Both the position numbers and the translations under genes were made by a program. From Mangrovimonas futianensis (GTDB lineage Bacteria > Bacteroidota > Bacteroidia > Flavobacteriales > Flavobacteriaceae), in assembly GCF_021245805.1 (NCBI RefSeq), contig NZ_JAJJNF010000003.1:248001-312000 (forward strand): DNA of 64,000 nucleotides, written 5' to 3'. Shown in pieces: positions 35,580-44,035 of this stretch; position 1 is the stretch's first letter, and each line of letters begins with the position of its first letter. The notes below the pieces were generated by a model. That model was given only the letters and a program-made list of their open reading frames with translations, did no database searches and had not been told where the DNA came from.

Positions 35580-37004
35580 TTATAAAGGTGGTAAAACAAC
35601 CTTATCTAAAACATGTATTACACCATTAGAAGCTTGAACATCCACAGCTATTATATGGCAAATTCTTCCGTTTGCATCTACCAAGGCAGCACCACCTTCT
35701 AATTGTGCGGTGATATTTCCACCTAAGGTAGGTATAGTCATTCCATCCATTAAATCTGAGGATAATACATTGGCTTGAGCTACGGCATGGTGATCTAAAG
35801 TTGCTTTTAAAACTGGTTCAGAAATATCATTTAAGCCTGAGATTCCCAGTTCGTCTAATAAAGAAGCGAATGCATCATTTGTAGGGGCGAATACTGTGAA
35901 AGGTGCGGGTGCAGTTCCATTAGGTGTAGATAAAGCTCCTACATAATCAAAAGTCAAATCATCGCGAGTTAAAGCGCTTACTAAAGAGGTAAAGTTTGGA
36001 TCTGCCAAAGCAAAATCAACAACAGTTGGTAATCCTATAACACCATCTACAACATGAATAATACCATTGGTCGCCACAATATCAGGTGTAGCAACGTTAG
36101 AAACACCGTTAAAACTAACACCATCGCTTGTATTAAAGTAAAGACTTAAAGCATTCCCATCTGGTGCTGCGGTAGCACTTGTGGTCGTGTAACCTGCCCC
36201 TGCTTCTACTAAATTGGAAGATGAGATACTTCCGGATAAGACATGGTTTAATAACACTTGTGCCAAAATGTCTGTAGGTACTTCATCTAATGAAGCAAAA
36301 CCGGTATTAGTTAAATATGTTCCGAAGGCATCGTTACCTGGAGCGAGTATGGTAAACGGACCATTGTTGCCAACGACATCCACAAGATCTCCATCTGCAG
36401 CTGATAGGGCTCCTACCAAATTGGTGAAGTTAGGATTGGCCAAGGCATGGTCAACTAAATTTGGTAAGCCTATCACAGCATCCACAATATGAATGGTACC
36501 GTTTGAAGCTTCTATATCCGCTTGTTCTACTGAAGATATACCATTGAACATAACACCATTGCTTGTATTAAAATAAAGACTCATGGGCATTCCTCCTGCA
36601 CCATTGGTACTTGTGGAGGTATATCCTTCGCCCAAGGCTACTAAATCGGTGGACATAACATTTCCAGAAATAACGTGATTCAATAATATTTTTGAAAGGA
36701 TATCAGTAGGAACCTCGTCTAAGGAAGCAAAACCGTTTGCACTTAAAAAGGTTGCAAAGGCTGCATTAGTTGGTGCAAGGACAGTAAAGGGTCCATCACC
36801 ACTCAATACGGTGGTCAAATCACCATCAGCTTGTTGCAAAGCTGCCACAAGAGAACTTAGTTCAGGTGTATCTATAGCTAAATCAACAATAGTAGTTGCC
36901 GTAGGAGTAGGAGTGTTAATTGGAGTCATGTCATCATCGTCACTACAATTAGTTACGAGGAAAGGAGCAATAAATAAGATTGCTAATAGTTTTAATGTTT
37001 TCAT
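35580..37004 (-). CDS. Fasciclin (FAS1) lipoprotein with three domains
   Basis: About 474 residues from the ATG at 37004, giving a lipoprotein signal ending FLVTNC, followed by DDDD as in many surface lipoproteins of this phylum. Three FAS1 domains follow at about 38-170, 175-310 and 312-474. Each has an H1 motif (GPFTVLAPTNAAF, GPFTILAPGNDAF, APFTVFAPTNDAF) and an H2 motif (GTIHIVDAVI, GIIHVVDGVI, GVIHVLDKVV). Domains 1 and 2 are very similar, suggesting a recent duplication. FAS1 proteins mediate adhesion, so surface attachment or matrix binding is likely. Confidence 0.92.
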   Translation of the reverse strand: MKTLKLLAILFIAPFLVTNCSDDDDMTPINTPTPTATTIVDLAIDTPELSSLVAALQQADGDLTTVLSGDGPFTVLAPTNAAFATFLSANGFASLDEVPTDILSKILLNHVISGNVMSTDLVALGEGYTSTSTNGAGGMPMSLYFNTSNGVMFNGISSVEQADIEASNGTIHIVDAVIGLPNLVDHALANPNFTNLVGALSAADGDLVDVVGNNGPFTILAPGNDAFGTYLTNTGFASLDEVPTDILAQVLLNHVLSGSISSSNLVEAGAGYTTTSATAAPDGNALSLYFNTSDGVSFNGVSNVATPDIVATNGIIHVVDGVIGLPTVVDFALADPNFTSLVSALTRDDLTFDYVGALSTPNGTAPAPFTVFAPTNDAFASLLDELGISGLNDISEPVLKATLDHHAVAQANVLSSDLMDGMTIPTLGGNITAQLEGGAALVDANGRICHIIAVDVQASNGVIHVLDKVVLPPL

Positions 37005-37031
37005 AATCAGTGATTTTAAATTGTTGTTCAA

Positions 37032-37039
37032 CAAACTTA
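37032..37039 (-). promoter_or_regulatory. Putative -7 box (TAAGTTTG) for the fasciclin gene
   Basis: An exact TAnnTTTG on the minus strand, 28 bases before the ATG at 37004, with a small TTGTT/AACAA dyad just downstream. Confidence 0.4.
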
Positions 37040-37147
37040 AGAAAAGATTAAACAAAAAGATGTTAAATGTTTAATAAATTATAAAAAACTTAAACAGTTT
37101 TAAATTTTGGATTTCTAGAGGAGTCCAAATTTGATGTTTAAAAAATG

Positions 37148-37155
37148 TATCTTTG
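37148..37155 (+). promoter_or_regulatory. Putative -7 box (TATCTTTG) for mnmA
   Basis: An exact TAnnTTTG match ending 9 bases before the mnmA ATG at 37165, implying a very short leader. Confidence 0.45.
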
Positions 37156-37164
37156 CACTTAAAT

Positions 37165-38358
37165 ATGGAAGGAAAAAGAGTCATAGTTGGATTGTCTGGA
37201 GGTGTTGACTCCAGTGTAGCGGCATACTTGTTAAAAGAGCAGGGTTATGAGGTTATCGGCTTATTTATGAAGAATTGGCATGATGAATCTGTAACTATTT
37301 CAAATGAATGCCCATGGTTAGATGATAGTAATGATGCCATGTTAGTGGCTGATAAATTGGGGATCCCATTTCAAACTGTAGATTTAAGTGAACAGTATAA
37401 GGAACGGATTGTCGATTATATGTTCAATGAGTATGAACAAGGAAGAACCCCAAATCCGGACGTTCTTTGTAATAGAGAAATTAAGTTTGATGTGTTCTTG
37501 AAGATTGCCTTAGAACTTGGAGCAGACTACGTTGCAACTGGTCACTATTGTAGAAAAGGAACTTTGGTACAAGATGGAAAAGAAATCTATCAACTATTGG
37601 CAGGAGTGGACTCTAATAAAGATCAATCCTATTTTCTTTGTCAGTTGAGTCAAGAGCAACTATCACGTTCTTTATTCCCTATAGGAGAATTAACAAAACC
37701 AGAGGTTAGGGAAATAGCATCACGTTTAGATCTCATTACAGCAGATAAAAAGGACTCTCAAGGGTTATGTTTCATAGGAAAGGTTAGATTGCCCGATTTT
37801 CTCCAACAACAGTTAAAACCAAAAGAAGGCGTTATTGTTGAAATTCCGGAGAATGATGAGAAGTTTCTTCAGGAGTCTGTAGATTTCAATTCAGAAGAAG
37901 AAAAGTTGGCTTATTTATCTAGAAAGCATCATTTTGCCTTAACCGATGGCAAGGTTGTTGGCAAACATCAAGGGGCTCACTTTTTTACTAAAGGCCAAAG
38001 AAAAGGACTAGCCGTTGGTGGAACAACTGAACCACTTTTCGTTATAGATACCGATGTCAAAGAGAATATCATTTTTACCGGGCAAGGGAAATCGCATCCA
38101 GGCCTATTTAAAAGAGCTCTTTTTATTAAAAATGATGAAGTGCATTGGGTACGGGAAGATTTAAAGCTACCTATTGATGGTCCTATGAAAGTTATGGCTA
38201 GGATAAGATATCGACAAAAACTTCAGGAAGCCAAATTATATCAAGTGGATTCAGGATTATATATAGAGTTTGTTGAGCCACAATCGGCTATAACAGAGGG
38301 ACAGTTTGCTGCATGGTATCTTGGTGATGAGTTGATTGGATCTGGAGTGATATCCTAA
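37165..38358 (+). CDS. mnmA: tRNA-specific 2-thiouridylase MnmA
   Basis: 397 residues from the ATG at 37165 (MEGKRVIVGLSGGVDSS); a TTG four codons earlier lies in the promoter box. The PP-loop is near residue 10. The two catalytic cysteines are in NPDVLCNREIKFD (near 100) and SQGLCFIGKVRL (near 203), with DSNKDQSYFL between. A C-terminal beta-barrel follows. It thiolates U34 of Lys, Glu and Gln tRNAs. An insertion around 230-260 (EENDEKFLQESVDFNSEEEK-like) is longer than in E. coli. The T9SS subtilase follows after 16 bases. Confidence 0.95.
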   Translation: MEGKRVIVGLSGGVDSSVAAYLLKEQGYEVIGLFMKNWHDESVTISNECPWLDDSNDAMLVADKLGIPFQTVDLSEQYKERIVDYMFNEYEQGRTPNPDVLCNREIKFDVFLKIALELGADYVATGHYCRKGTLVQDGKEIYQLLAGVDSNKDQSYFLCQLSQEQLSRSLFPIGELTKPEVREIASRLDLITADKKDSQGLCFIGKVRLPDFLQQQLKPKEGVIVEIPENDEKFLQESVDFNSEEEKLAYLSRKHHFALTDGKVVGKHQGAHFFTKGQRKGLAVGGTTEPLFVIDTDVKENIIFTGQGKSHPGLFKRALFIKNDEVHWVREDLKLPIDGPMKVMARIRYRQKLQEAKLYQVDSGLYIEFVEPQSAITEGQFAAWYLGDELIGSGVIS

Positions 38359-38374
38359 ATTGAATTAAACGCTT

Positions 38375-39982
38375 ATGATGAGAAAAATTACACTATTCAT
38401 TTTTTGTATTTTCAGTATATCTAATTTTGCCCAACAAGATGCTTGGGTTTATTTTGTGGATAAAGAAAATGTTACTGAGTCTATAGCAAATCCTATTAGC
38501 ATTTTAACTCAAAGAGCCATCGATAGAAAGGCTGCTCATGGCGTGCTTATTGATGCCCGTGATGTTCCAGTTACTGAATCTTACATATCCGAAATCAAAA
38601 ATCAAGACGGTATTACGATTTTAGCCAAATCCAAATGGATGAACTGTGTTCATGTAAGAGGAGAGTTTGAGGCCATATCAGAGCTTCTGAGTTTAGAAAT
38701 TGTAGATGAAATCGTTTATGCCGATGGTAGTTTGAATGCACGACCAGGTGAAATATCTAACAAATTTGAAACTGAGGAAGTGATGGTTGATTTTGTTTAT
38801 GGCAATTCAGGAAATCAAATTGAAATGTTTAATGGAGATGTGCTTCATGAAATGGATTTCACGGGAGCGGGAATGGTTATCGCCGTTATAGATGCAGGCT
38901 TTCCCAACGTTGATACCATGGATGGTTTTGATAGGTTAAGAACCAATAATGGCATTTTAGGAGGATATGATTTTTATGATAGAAATGAAGATGTTTATGC
39001 CAATACCTCCAGTTCACATGGTACTTTGGTTTTAAGCGATATGGCAGGTTATGTAGAAGATCAATTTGTAGGTACAGCGCCTGATGCTGAGTATTATTTA
39101 TTTCGAACTGAAAATGCCCCAAATGAAAACCCAGTAGAAGAAAGTTTGTGGGTAGAAGCTTTGGAACGTGCCGACAGTTTAGGAGTTGATTTAGTAAATT
39201 CCTCTTTGGGGTACAAAGATTATTATGATAATGCAGCCTATAATTATAGCTCTGAAGAGATGGATGGCGAGACAGCTTTCATTACACAAGGAGCCAACAT
39301 AGGGTTTGAAAAAGGACTTCTTATTGTGAATTCGGCGGGTAACGCTGGTGAAAATGGAGTTAATGCACCCGCAGATTCTGAATTTGTGTTTTCAATTGGA
39401 GCTGTTAATTCCAGTGGTGTTTATGCACTCTTTAGTAGTCAAGGAAGTGATTTTCAACCGGTCATCAAACCCGATGTAGCCGCTCAGGGTCAAAGCTCTA
39501 CTGTAATAAATTCTAATGATCAAATTGTAACTGCTAGCGGTACCTCATTTAGTTCTCCTATTTTAGCAGGGGGAATCGCTTGTTTATGGCAAGCCTTACC
39601 AGATTTAGATAATGGTGAGATTATGCAATTAGTTAGGGAATCGGCCTCACAATTTGACTCCCCAGATTATTTATTGGGTTATGGTATCCCTGATTTATCA
39701 CTAGCCTTAAATTTAGCCTTGTCCACTGATAATAATACTATTAACCTTCCGGAAGTTAAGGTATATCCCAATCCAGTAAAGGCTAATTTGAATATTTATT
39801 TACCCGATGAGTGGGCTTCGGCCTCAATAAAACTTTATAATGTCTTGGGTAAAATGGTGATGCAACAAAAACTTACCAACACCAATAATAGCATTAATGT
39901 GAAGCATTTGGATCGTGGTATTTATCTATTACAGTTAGAGTCTGGAAATTATCATAAAACCATCAAACTCGTTAAAGATTAA
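38375..39982 (+). CDS. T9SS-secreted subtilisin-like serine peptidase (S8)
   Basis: 535 residues with a signal peptide (RKITLFIFCIFSISNFAQ). A prodomain-like segment extends to about 130. The S8 catalytic triad is visible as MVIAVIDAGFP (Asp near 171), SSSHGTLV (His near 215) and ASGTSFSSPILAGG (Ser near 392), with NSAGNAGENG carrying the oxyanion Asn. The C-terminal 75 residues (VKVYPNPVKANLNIYL ... GIYLLQLESG ... KTIKLVKD) are a type A T9SS sorting domain. It is a cell-surface or extracellular protease. The next gene overlaps its stop by one base (TAATG). Confidence 0.93.
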   Translation: MMRKITLFIFCIFSISNFAQQDAWVYFVDKENVTESIANPISILTQRAIDRKAAHGVLIDARDVPVTESYISEIKNQDGITILAKSKWMNCVHVRGEFEAISELLSLEIVDEIVYADGSLNARPGEISNKFETEEVMVDFVYGNSGNQIEMFNGDVLHEMDFTGAGMVIAVIDAGFPNVDTMDGFDRLRTNNGILGGYDFYDRNEDVYANTSSSHGTLVLSDMAGYVEDQFVGTAPDAEYYLFRTENAPNENPVEESLWVEALERADSLGVDLVNSSLGYKDYYDNAAYNYSSEEMDGETAFITQGANIGFEKGLLIVNSAGNAGENGVNAPADSEFVFSIGAVNSSGVYALFSSQGSDFQPVIKPDVAAQGQSSTVINSNDQIVTASGTSFSSPILAGGIACLWQALPDLDNGEIMQLVRESASQFDSPDYLLGYGIPDLSLALNLALSTDNNTINLPEVKVYPNPVKANLNIYLPDEWASASIKLYNVLGKMVMQQKLTNTNNSINVKHLDRGIYLLQLESGNYHKTIKLVKD

Positions 39983-40926
39983 TGTCTCAAAATAGAATCA
40001 CACAACTTTTTGGAATTCAATACCCCATTATACAGGCTGGAATGATCTGGAATAGTGGTTGGAGGTTAGCATCTGCTGCAAGCAATTCTGGTATCTTAGG
40101 TTTAATTGGGGCGGGGAGTATGTATCCCGATGTTTTAAGAGAACACATTCAAAAATGCAAACAAGCAACGGATAAACCTTTTGGGGTGAATGTGCCTATG
40201 CTATACCCCAACATAGAAGAAATCATGAACATTATCGTGGAGGAAGGTGTGAAAATCGTTTTTACATCAGCTGGTAACCCTAGGACCTGGACCTCATGGC
40301 TTCAAGAAAAGGGAATTACGGTGGTTCATGTGGTAAGTAGTGTGAAGTTTGCCCTCAAGGCTCAAGAAGCTGGAGTGAATGCTATCGTGGCCGAAGGTTT
40401 TGAAGCTGGTGGACATAATGGTCGTGATGAAACCACTACTTTAACCTTGATTCCTATGGTAAAAGAGCAGTTGGAAATTCCTTTGATAGCAGCTGGTGGT
40501 ATTGCCACGGGTAAAGCTATGTTGGCAGCTATGGTATTGGGAGCAGATGGTGTACAGGTAGGGAGCCGATTTGTGGCGAGTGAAGAAAGTTCGGCGCATC
40601 CAGCTTTCAAAGAAGTGGTCGTAAACACCAAGGAAGGGGATACCATGTTAACATTGAAGGAATTGGCTCCTGTCAGGTTGATCAAAAATAAATTCTTTAA
40701 CGACGTTCAAGAACTTTATAAACAAGCACCAACTGTAGAACAGCTCAAGGAACTTTTGGGAAGAGCTCGATCAAAAAGAGGTATGTTTGAAGGCGATTTA
40801 GAAGATGGCGAACTCGAAATCGGACAGATTGCAGGATTGATTCACGATATCAAACCTGTATCAGAAATTGTAGATGATATGATTTCTGAATTTGAACGTG
40901 CCAAAAATGAAGTTAAGAACCTTTAG
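39982..40926 (+). CDS. Nitronate monooxygenase family protein (FMN-dependent)
   Basis: 314 residues forming one TIM barrel. The start (GIQYPIIQAGMIWNSGW), PFGVNVPMLYP, IVAEGFEAGGHNGRD and LIAAGGIATGKAMLAAMVLG, then GVQVGSRFVASEES, are the FMN-binding segments of the 2-nitropropane dioxygenase / FabK-like group. It may oxidise nitronates or act as an enoyl reductase-like enzyme. The His in GGHNG fits the nitronate monooxygenase active site. Translation is probably coupled to the subtilase. The last 14 bases overlap the convergent DMT transporter gene. Confidence 0.88.
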   Translation: MSQNRITQLFGIQYPIIQAGMIWNSGWRLASAASNSGILGLIGAGSMYPDVLREHIQKCKQATDKPFGVNVPMLYPNIEEIMNIIVEEGVKIVFTSAGNPRTWTSWLQEKGITVVHVVSSVKFALKAQEAGVNAIVAEGFEAGGHNGRDETTTLTLIPMVKEQLEIPLIAAGGIATGKAMLAAMVLGADGVQVGSRFVASEESSAHPAFKEVVVNTKEGDTMLTLKELAPVRLIKNKFFNDVQELYKQAPTVEQLKELLGRARSKRGMFEGDLEDGELEIGQIAGLIHDIKPVSEIVDDMISEFERAKNEVKNL

Positions 40927-41752
40927 GTTTAAAAAGCAGGTTCAATAGTAAAGCGGTTATGATCAAACCCATGCCGATCAGACTCCAAAGGGAGTAACTG
41001 TCTCCAAAAAATGAAATTCCAATGAGCAAGGTAAAAATGGCTTCGGTGTACTTTATTGGGGCCACCTTATTTATTTCTCCCAATTGAAATGCTTTGGTCA
41101 TGTTTAATTGTCCAACATATCCATAGAGACCTAAGCTCAACAATGGTATATAATCTTCACTCTGTATAGGCTTCCAGTGGAATATGGAAACCATACCGCC
41201 AACAAGGGCACAAAGCAGCATGAAATGATTGACAATGGTATAAGGATGCTCCTTGTCACCAATTAACTTAATGGAATTGTAAACCAGTCCACCACAAACT
41301 GCTGATCCTATAATGACTACTAAGCCAATTATGTTAAATTGAAGATCGGTAAGCTTTAAGATGAGTACTCCCACAAAGGCAAGAATGAAAAATAGCCAGC
41401 GAATGGGAACAATTTTTTCCTTTATCAGAAAAACTGAAAAAATAGCGGCAAAAATGGGGGAAAGATACCTTAGGGTAACTGCTGTTCCTACGGGAAGGTA
41501 GGATAAGGATGTAAAGAACAATAACATGGAGGTCATACCCGCGATAGACCTAAAAAACAATAATTTTTTATGGGTTCCCCAGTAATTGATTTTATTATAG
41601 ACGAGGTAGGACGAAGTGAATACTAAGGTTCCTAATGATCTAAAAAATACCATTTGAAAAGGAGAATAATGGGCCATTTTTTTAGCAGTGATATTCATCA
41701 GTGTAAATGCTAATGCACTTATAATCATGAATAGGATGGCTTTTTTTGGCAT
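40913..41752 (-). CDS. DMT superfamily transporter (EamA, two domains)
   Basis: About 279 residues from the ATG at 41752; a TTG five codons upstream is less likely. Ten hydrophobic segments form two EamA halves (FMIISALAFTLMNITAKK ... VGTAVTLRYLSPIFAAIFS; then VVIIGSAVCGGLVYNSI ... KVAPIKYTEAIFTLLIGI). EamA transporters export or exchange metabolites such as amino acids or nucleotide sugars; the substrate is not known. It converges on the nitronate monooxygenase-like gene with a 14-base overlap and is divergent from the MATE gene. Confidence 0.85.
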   Translation of the reverse strand: MPKKAILFMIISALAFTLMNITAKKMAHYSPFQMVFFRSLGTLVFTSSYLVYNKINYWGTHKKLLFFRSIAGMTSMLLFFTSLSYLPVGTAVTLRYLSPIFAAIFSVFLIKEKIVPIRWLFFILAFVGVLILKLTDLQFNIIGLVVIIGSAVCGGLVYNSIKLIGDKEHPYTIVNHFMLLCALVGGMVSIFHWKPIQSEDYIPLLSLGLYGYVGQLNMTKAFQLGEINKVAPIKYTEAIFTLLIGISFFGDSYSLWSLIGMGLIITALLLNLLFKPKGS

Positions 41753-41851
41753 TTTTTGGAATTTCAAGCGAAGTTACATAATTAAAAAATGTGGTAATTG
41801 GGAAATTCTAATTAATAAGGAGGAAAGAGAGGGAAAACAAATACTATCTCT

Positions 41852-41859
41852 TACTTTTG
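41852..41859 (+). promoter_or_regulatory. Putative -7 box (TACTTTTG) 4 bases before the MATE ATG
   Basis: An exact TAnnTTTG match ending at 41859, with the ATG at 41864. Use of this box would give an mRNA with essentially no leader. Confidence 0.45.
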
Positions 41860-41863
41860 CACA

Positions 41864-43249
41864 ATGGTTTTAGAAAACTACACCAAAGAATTTAAATACA
41901 ACTGGAAATTGGCGGCTCCAGTAATGTTGGGTATGCTAGGTCACACTTTTGTGAGCTTTATAGACAACATCATGGTAGGGCAATTAGGAACCGCAGAATT
42001 AGCTGCCGTTTCTTTAGGTAATAGTTTTATGTTTATTGCCATGTCTTTGGGTATAGGTTTCTCTACTGCTATTACCCCATTGGTTGCCGAGGCGGATACA
42101 GCTAAAAATTTTGCGCAGGGAAAATCCTCATTTAAACATGGGTTGTTTTTGTGTACCGTTTTGGGTATCAGTCTGTTTTTAATGGTATTTTTTGCCAAAC
42201 CCATTATGTATTTAATGAACCAGCCAGAAGAGGTTGTAGCTTATGCAATTCCCTATTTGGATTTGGTGGCTTTTTCCTTAATTCCACTGGTGGTCTTTCA
42301 AGCCTTTAAACAATTCAGTGATGGACTTTCATTAACAAAGTATCCCATGTATGCCACGTTGCTCGCCAATGTGGTCAATGTATTTTTTAATTACATTCTT
42401 ATTTTTGGAAAATTTGGTTTTCCAGCGATGGGAATTGTAGGTGCTGCCTATGGCACCCTTATTTCTCGGTTTGTATTGGTTGTATTGCTTTGGTGGTTAT
42501 TAACTAAAAACAATAAATCAGTTAATTATGTCATCCAAATCAAGTTTTTCCAATTGGATCGTTTGATGTTGAAAAAAATTATTCATTTGGGCGCTCCCAG
42601 TTCCATGCAGATGTTTTTTGAGGTGGCGATTTTTACAGCAGCTATCTGGTTAAGTGGTTTATTGGGCAAGAACCCACAGGCTGCCAACCAAATAGCCTTA
42701 AATTTATCATCCATGACCTTTATGGTGGCTACAGGTTTGAGTGTTGCTGCCATGATTCGCGTTGGAAACCAGAAAGGATTGGGAAATTATATCGAACTCA
42801 AAAGAATTGCATTTTCTATTTTTATTATGGGAACCTTATTTGCCATTCTATTTGGGCTATTTTTTACGGTCATGCACCAATTCCTACCAAGACTGTATGT
42901 AGATCTTGGTGATTTAAATAATCTGCAAGACAATTTGGAAGTGGTAAAAATAGGAGCAACCTTATTATTGGTAGCAGCCGTTTTTCAAATAAGTGATAGC
43001 ATACAAGTAGTTGTTTTGGGTGCGCTTAGAGGGTTGCAGGATGTTAAAATTCCAACCATTATCACTTTTGTAGCCTATTGGGTTATCGGTTTTCCTGTGT
43101 CGATACTTTTGGGAAAAGAAGACCGATTGGGAAGTGTAGGGATTTGGATTGGATTATTGGCCGGATTGACATCGGCGGCAATTTTATTGTATATTAGATT
43201 TCACTTTTTAACTAATAAATTAATCGAAACAAAACATGGAACTTCCTAA
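41864..43249 (+). CDS. MATE family efflux transporter
   Basis: 461 residues and about 12 membrane helices in two MatE halves. The start MLGMLGHTFVSFIDNIMVGQLG and the matching second half (IIHLGAPSSMQMFFEVAIF) are typical of NorM/DinF-like drug/Na+ or H+ antiporters in the inner membrane. The substrate is unknown. It overlaps the next small gene by 14 bases, so the MATE, small acidic protein and PAP2 genes are probably one transcript. Confidence 0.92.
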   Translation: MVLENYTKEFKYNWKLAAPVMLGMLGHTFVSFIDNIMVGQLGTAELAAVSLGNSFMFIAMSLGIGFSTAITPLVAEADTAKNFAQGKSSFKHGLFLCTVLGISLFLMVFFAKPIMYLMNQPEEVVAYAIPYLDLVAFSLIPLVVFQAFKQFSDGLSLTKYPMYATLLANVVNVFFNYILIFGKFGFPAMGIVGAAYGTLISRFVLVVLLWWLLTKNNKSVNYVIQIKFFQLDRLMLKKIIHLGAPSSMQMFFEVAIFTAAIWLSGLLGKNPQAANQIALNLSSMTFMVATGLSVAAMIRVGNQKGLGNYIELKRIAFSIFIMGTLFAILFGLFFTVMHQFLPRLYVDLGDLNNLQDNLEVVKIGATLLLVAAVFQISDSIQVVVLGALRGLQDVKIPTIITFVAYWVIGFPVSILLGKEDRLGSVGIWIGLLAGLTSAAILLYIRFHFLTNKLIETKHGTS

Positions 43250-43463
43250 ATTTTTACTTGGTGATAACACCGATTTTCCTGATGCTATTTTTGTGATTCA
43301 TACAGATTTTCCAAGATTCATTATTAATCTTGAAAATGATGATGTTGAATGGTTGGAGGATTTTGATCAACATGATCAGGAAGAGCTAGAAATGGAGGCT
43401 GAAAACTTAATTCAGCAGGCCATGGATTTTTATGATAGGGAAGTAGAACGTTATGAAGAATAG
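43236..43463 (+). CDS. Small acidic protein of unknown function (75 aa)
   Basis: 75 residues, strongly acidic (ENDDVEWLEDFDQHDQEELE). It starts MELPKFLLGDNTDFPDAIFV and HTDFPRFIINL and ends in a helix (QQAMDFYDREVERYEE). No signal peptide or membrane segment is seen. I do not recognise a family with known function; the sequence style is common among conserved small proteins of Flavobacteriaceae. It overlaps the MATE gene by 14 bases and is followed two bases later by the PAP2 gene, so its reading frame is well supported by context. Confidence 0.8.
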   Translation: MELPKFLLGDNTDFPDAIFVIHTDFPRFIINLENDDVEWLEDFDQHDQEELEMEAENLIQQAMDFYDREVERYEE

Positions 43464-43465
43464 AT

Positions 43466-44035
43466 ATGTTAGATCAAATTATTGAATTAGATAAACAGCT
43501 ATTTTTATTTTTAAACGGCCTTGGTACCGAGCGATGGGATGGATTTTGGATGGCTTACACCACCAAATTCTATTGGATTCCCCTGTATGCGCTTTTGGTG
43601 TTTTTCATATTCAAAAAAGAGCATTGGAAAATGTTTTTGGTGACTTTGGTTATTATTGCTGCTTTAGTCACTTTTACAGACCAAGTGTCCAATTTTTTTA
43701 AGCACAATGTTATGCGACCTAGACCTTGTCATGAAGAAGGTCTTATAGATTTAATGAGATTGGTGAAATCGTATTGCGGTGGTGCTTATGGGTATTTTTC
43801 GGGACACGCGTCTAATGCCATGGGAGTAGCTATTTTTAGTGGTCTACTCCTTAAAAGTAGGTTTAAATATCTTATGCCTCTTATGATTTTATGGGCAATA
43901 CTTATGGCCTACAGTAGAGTTTACATAGGGGTTCACTACCCTTTGGATGTGGTTAGTGGTCTCATTTTTGGAGGACTTGCCGGATGGATGTTTTATAAGC
44001 TCAATGAGTTTGTTAGAAAGAAATACCAACTTTAA
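43466..44035 (+). CDS. PAP2 family membrane phosphatase
   Basis: 189 residues with about five or six membrane helices. The three phosphatase motifs are present: KHNVMRPRP, YFSGHASNA and SRVYIGVHYPLDV, carrying the catalytic His residues and Arg. Such enzymes dephosphorylate undecaprenyl pyrophosphate, phosphatidate or lipid A. The neighbouring glycolipid genes make a role in lipid-carrier recycling plausible but unproven. Its 3' end overlaps the convergent GT39 gene by four bases. Confidence 0.9.
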   Translation: MLDQIIELDKQLFLFLNGLGTERWDGFWMAYTTKFYWIPLYALLVFFIFKKEHWKMFLVTLVIIAALVTFTDQVSNFFKHNVMRPRPCHEEGLIDLMRLVKSYCGGAYGYFSGHASNAMGVAIFSGLLLKSRFKYLMPLMILWAILMAYSRVYIGVHYPLDVVSGLIFGGLAGWMFYKLNEFVRKKYQL

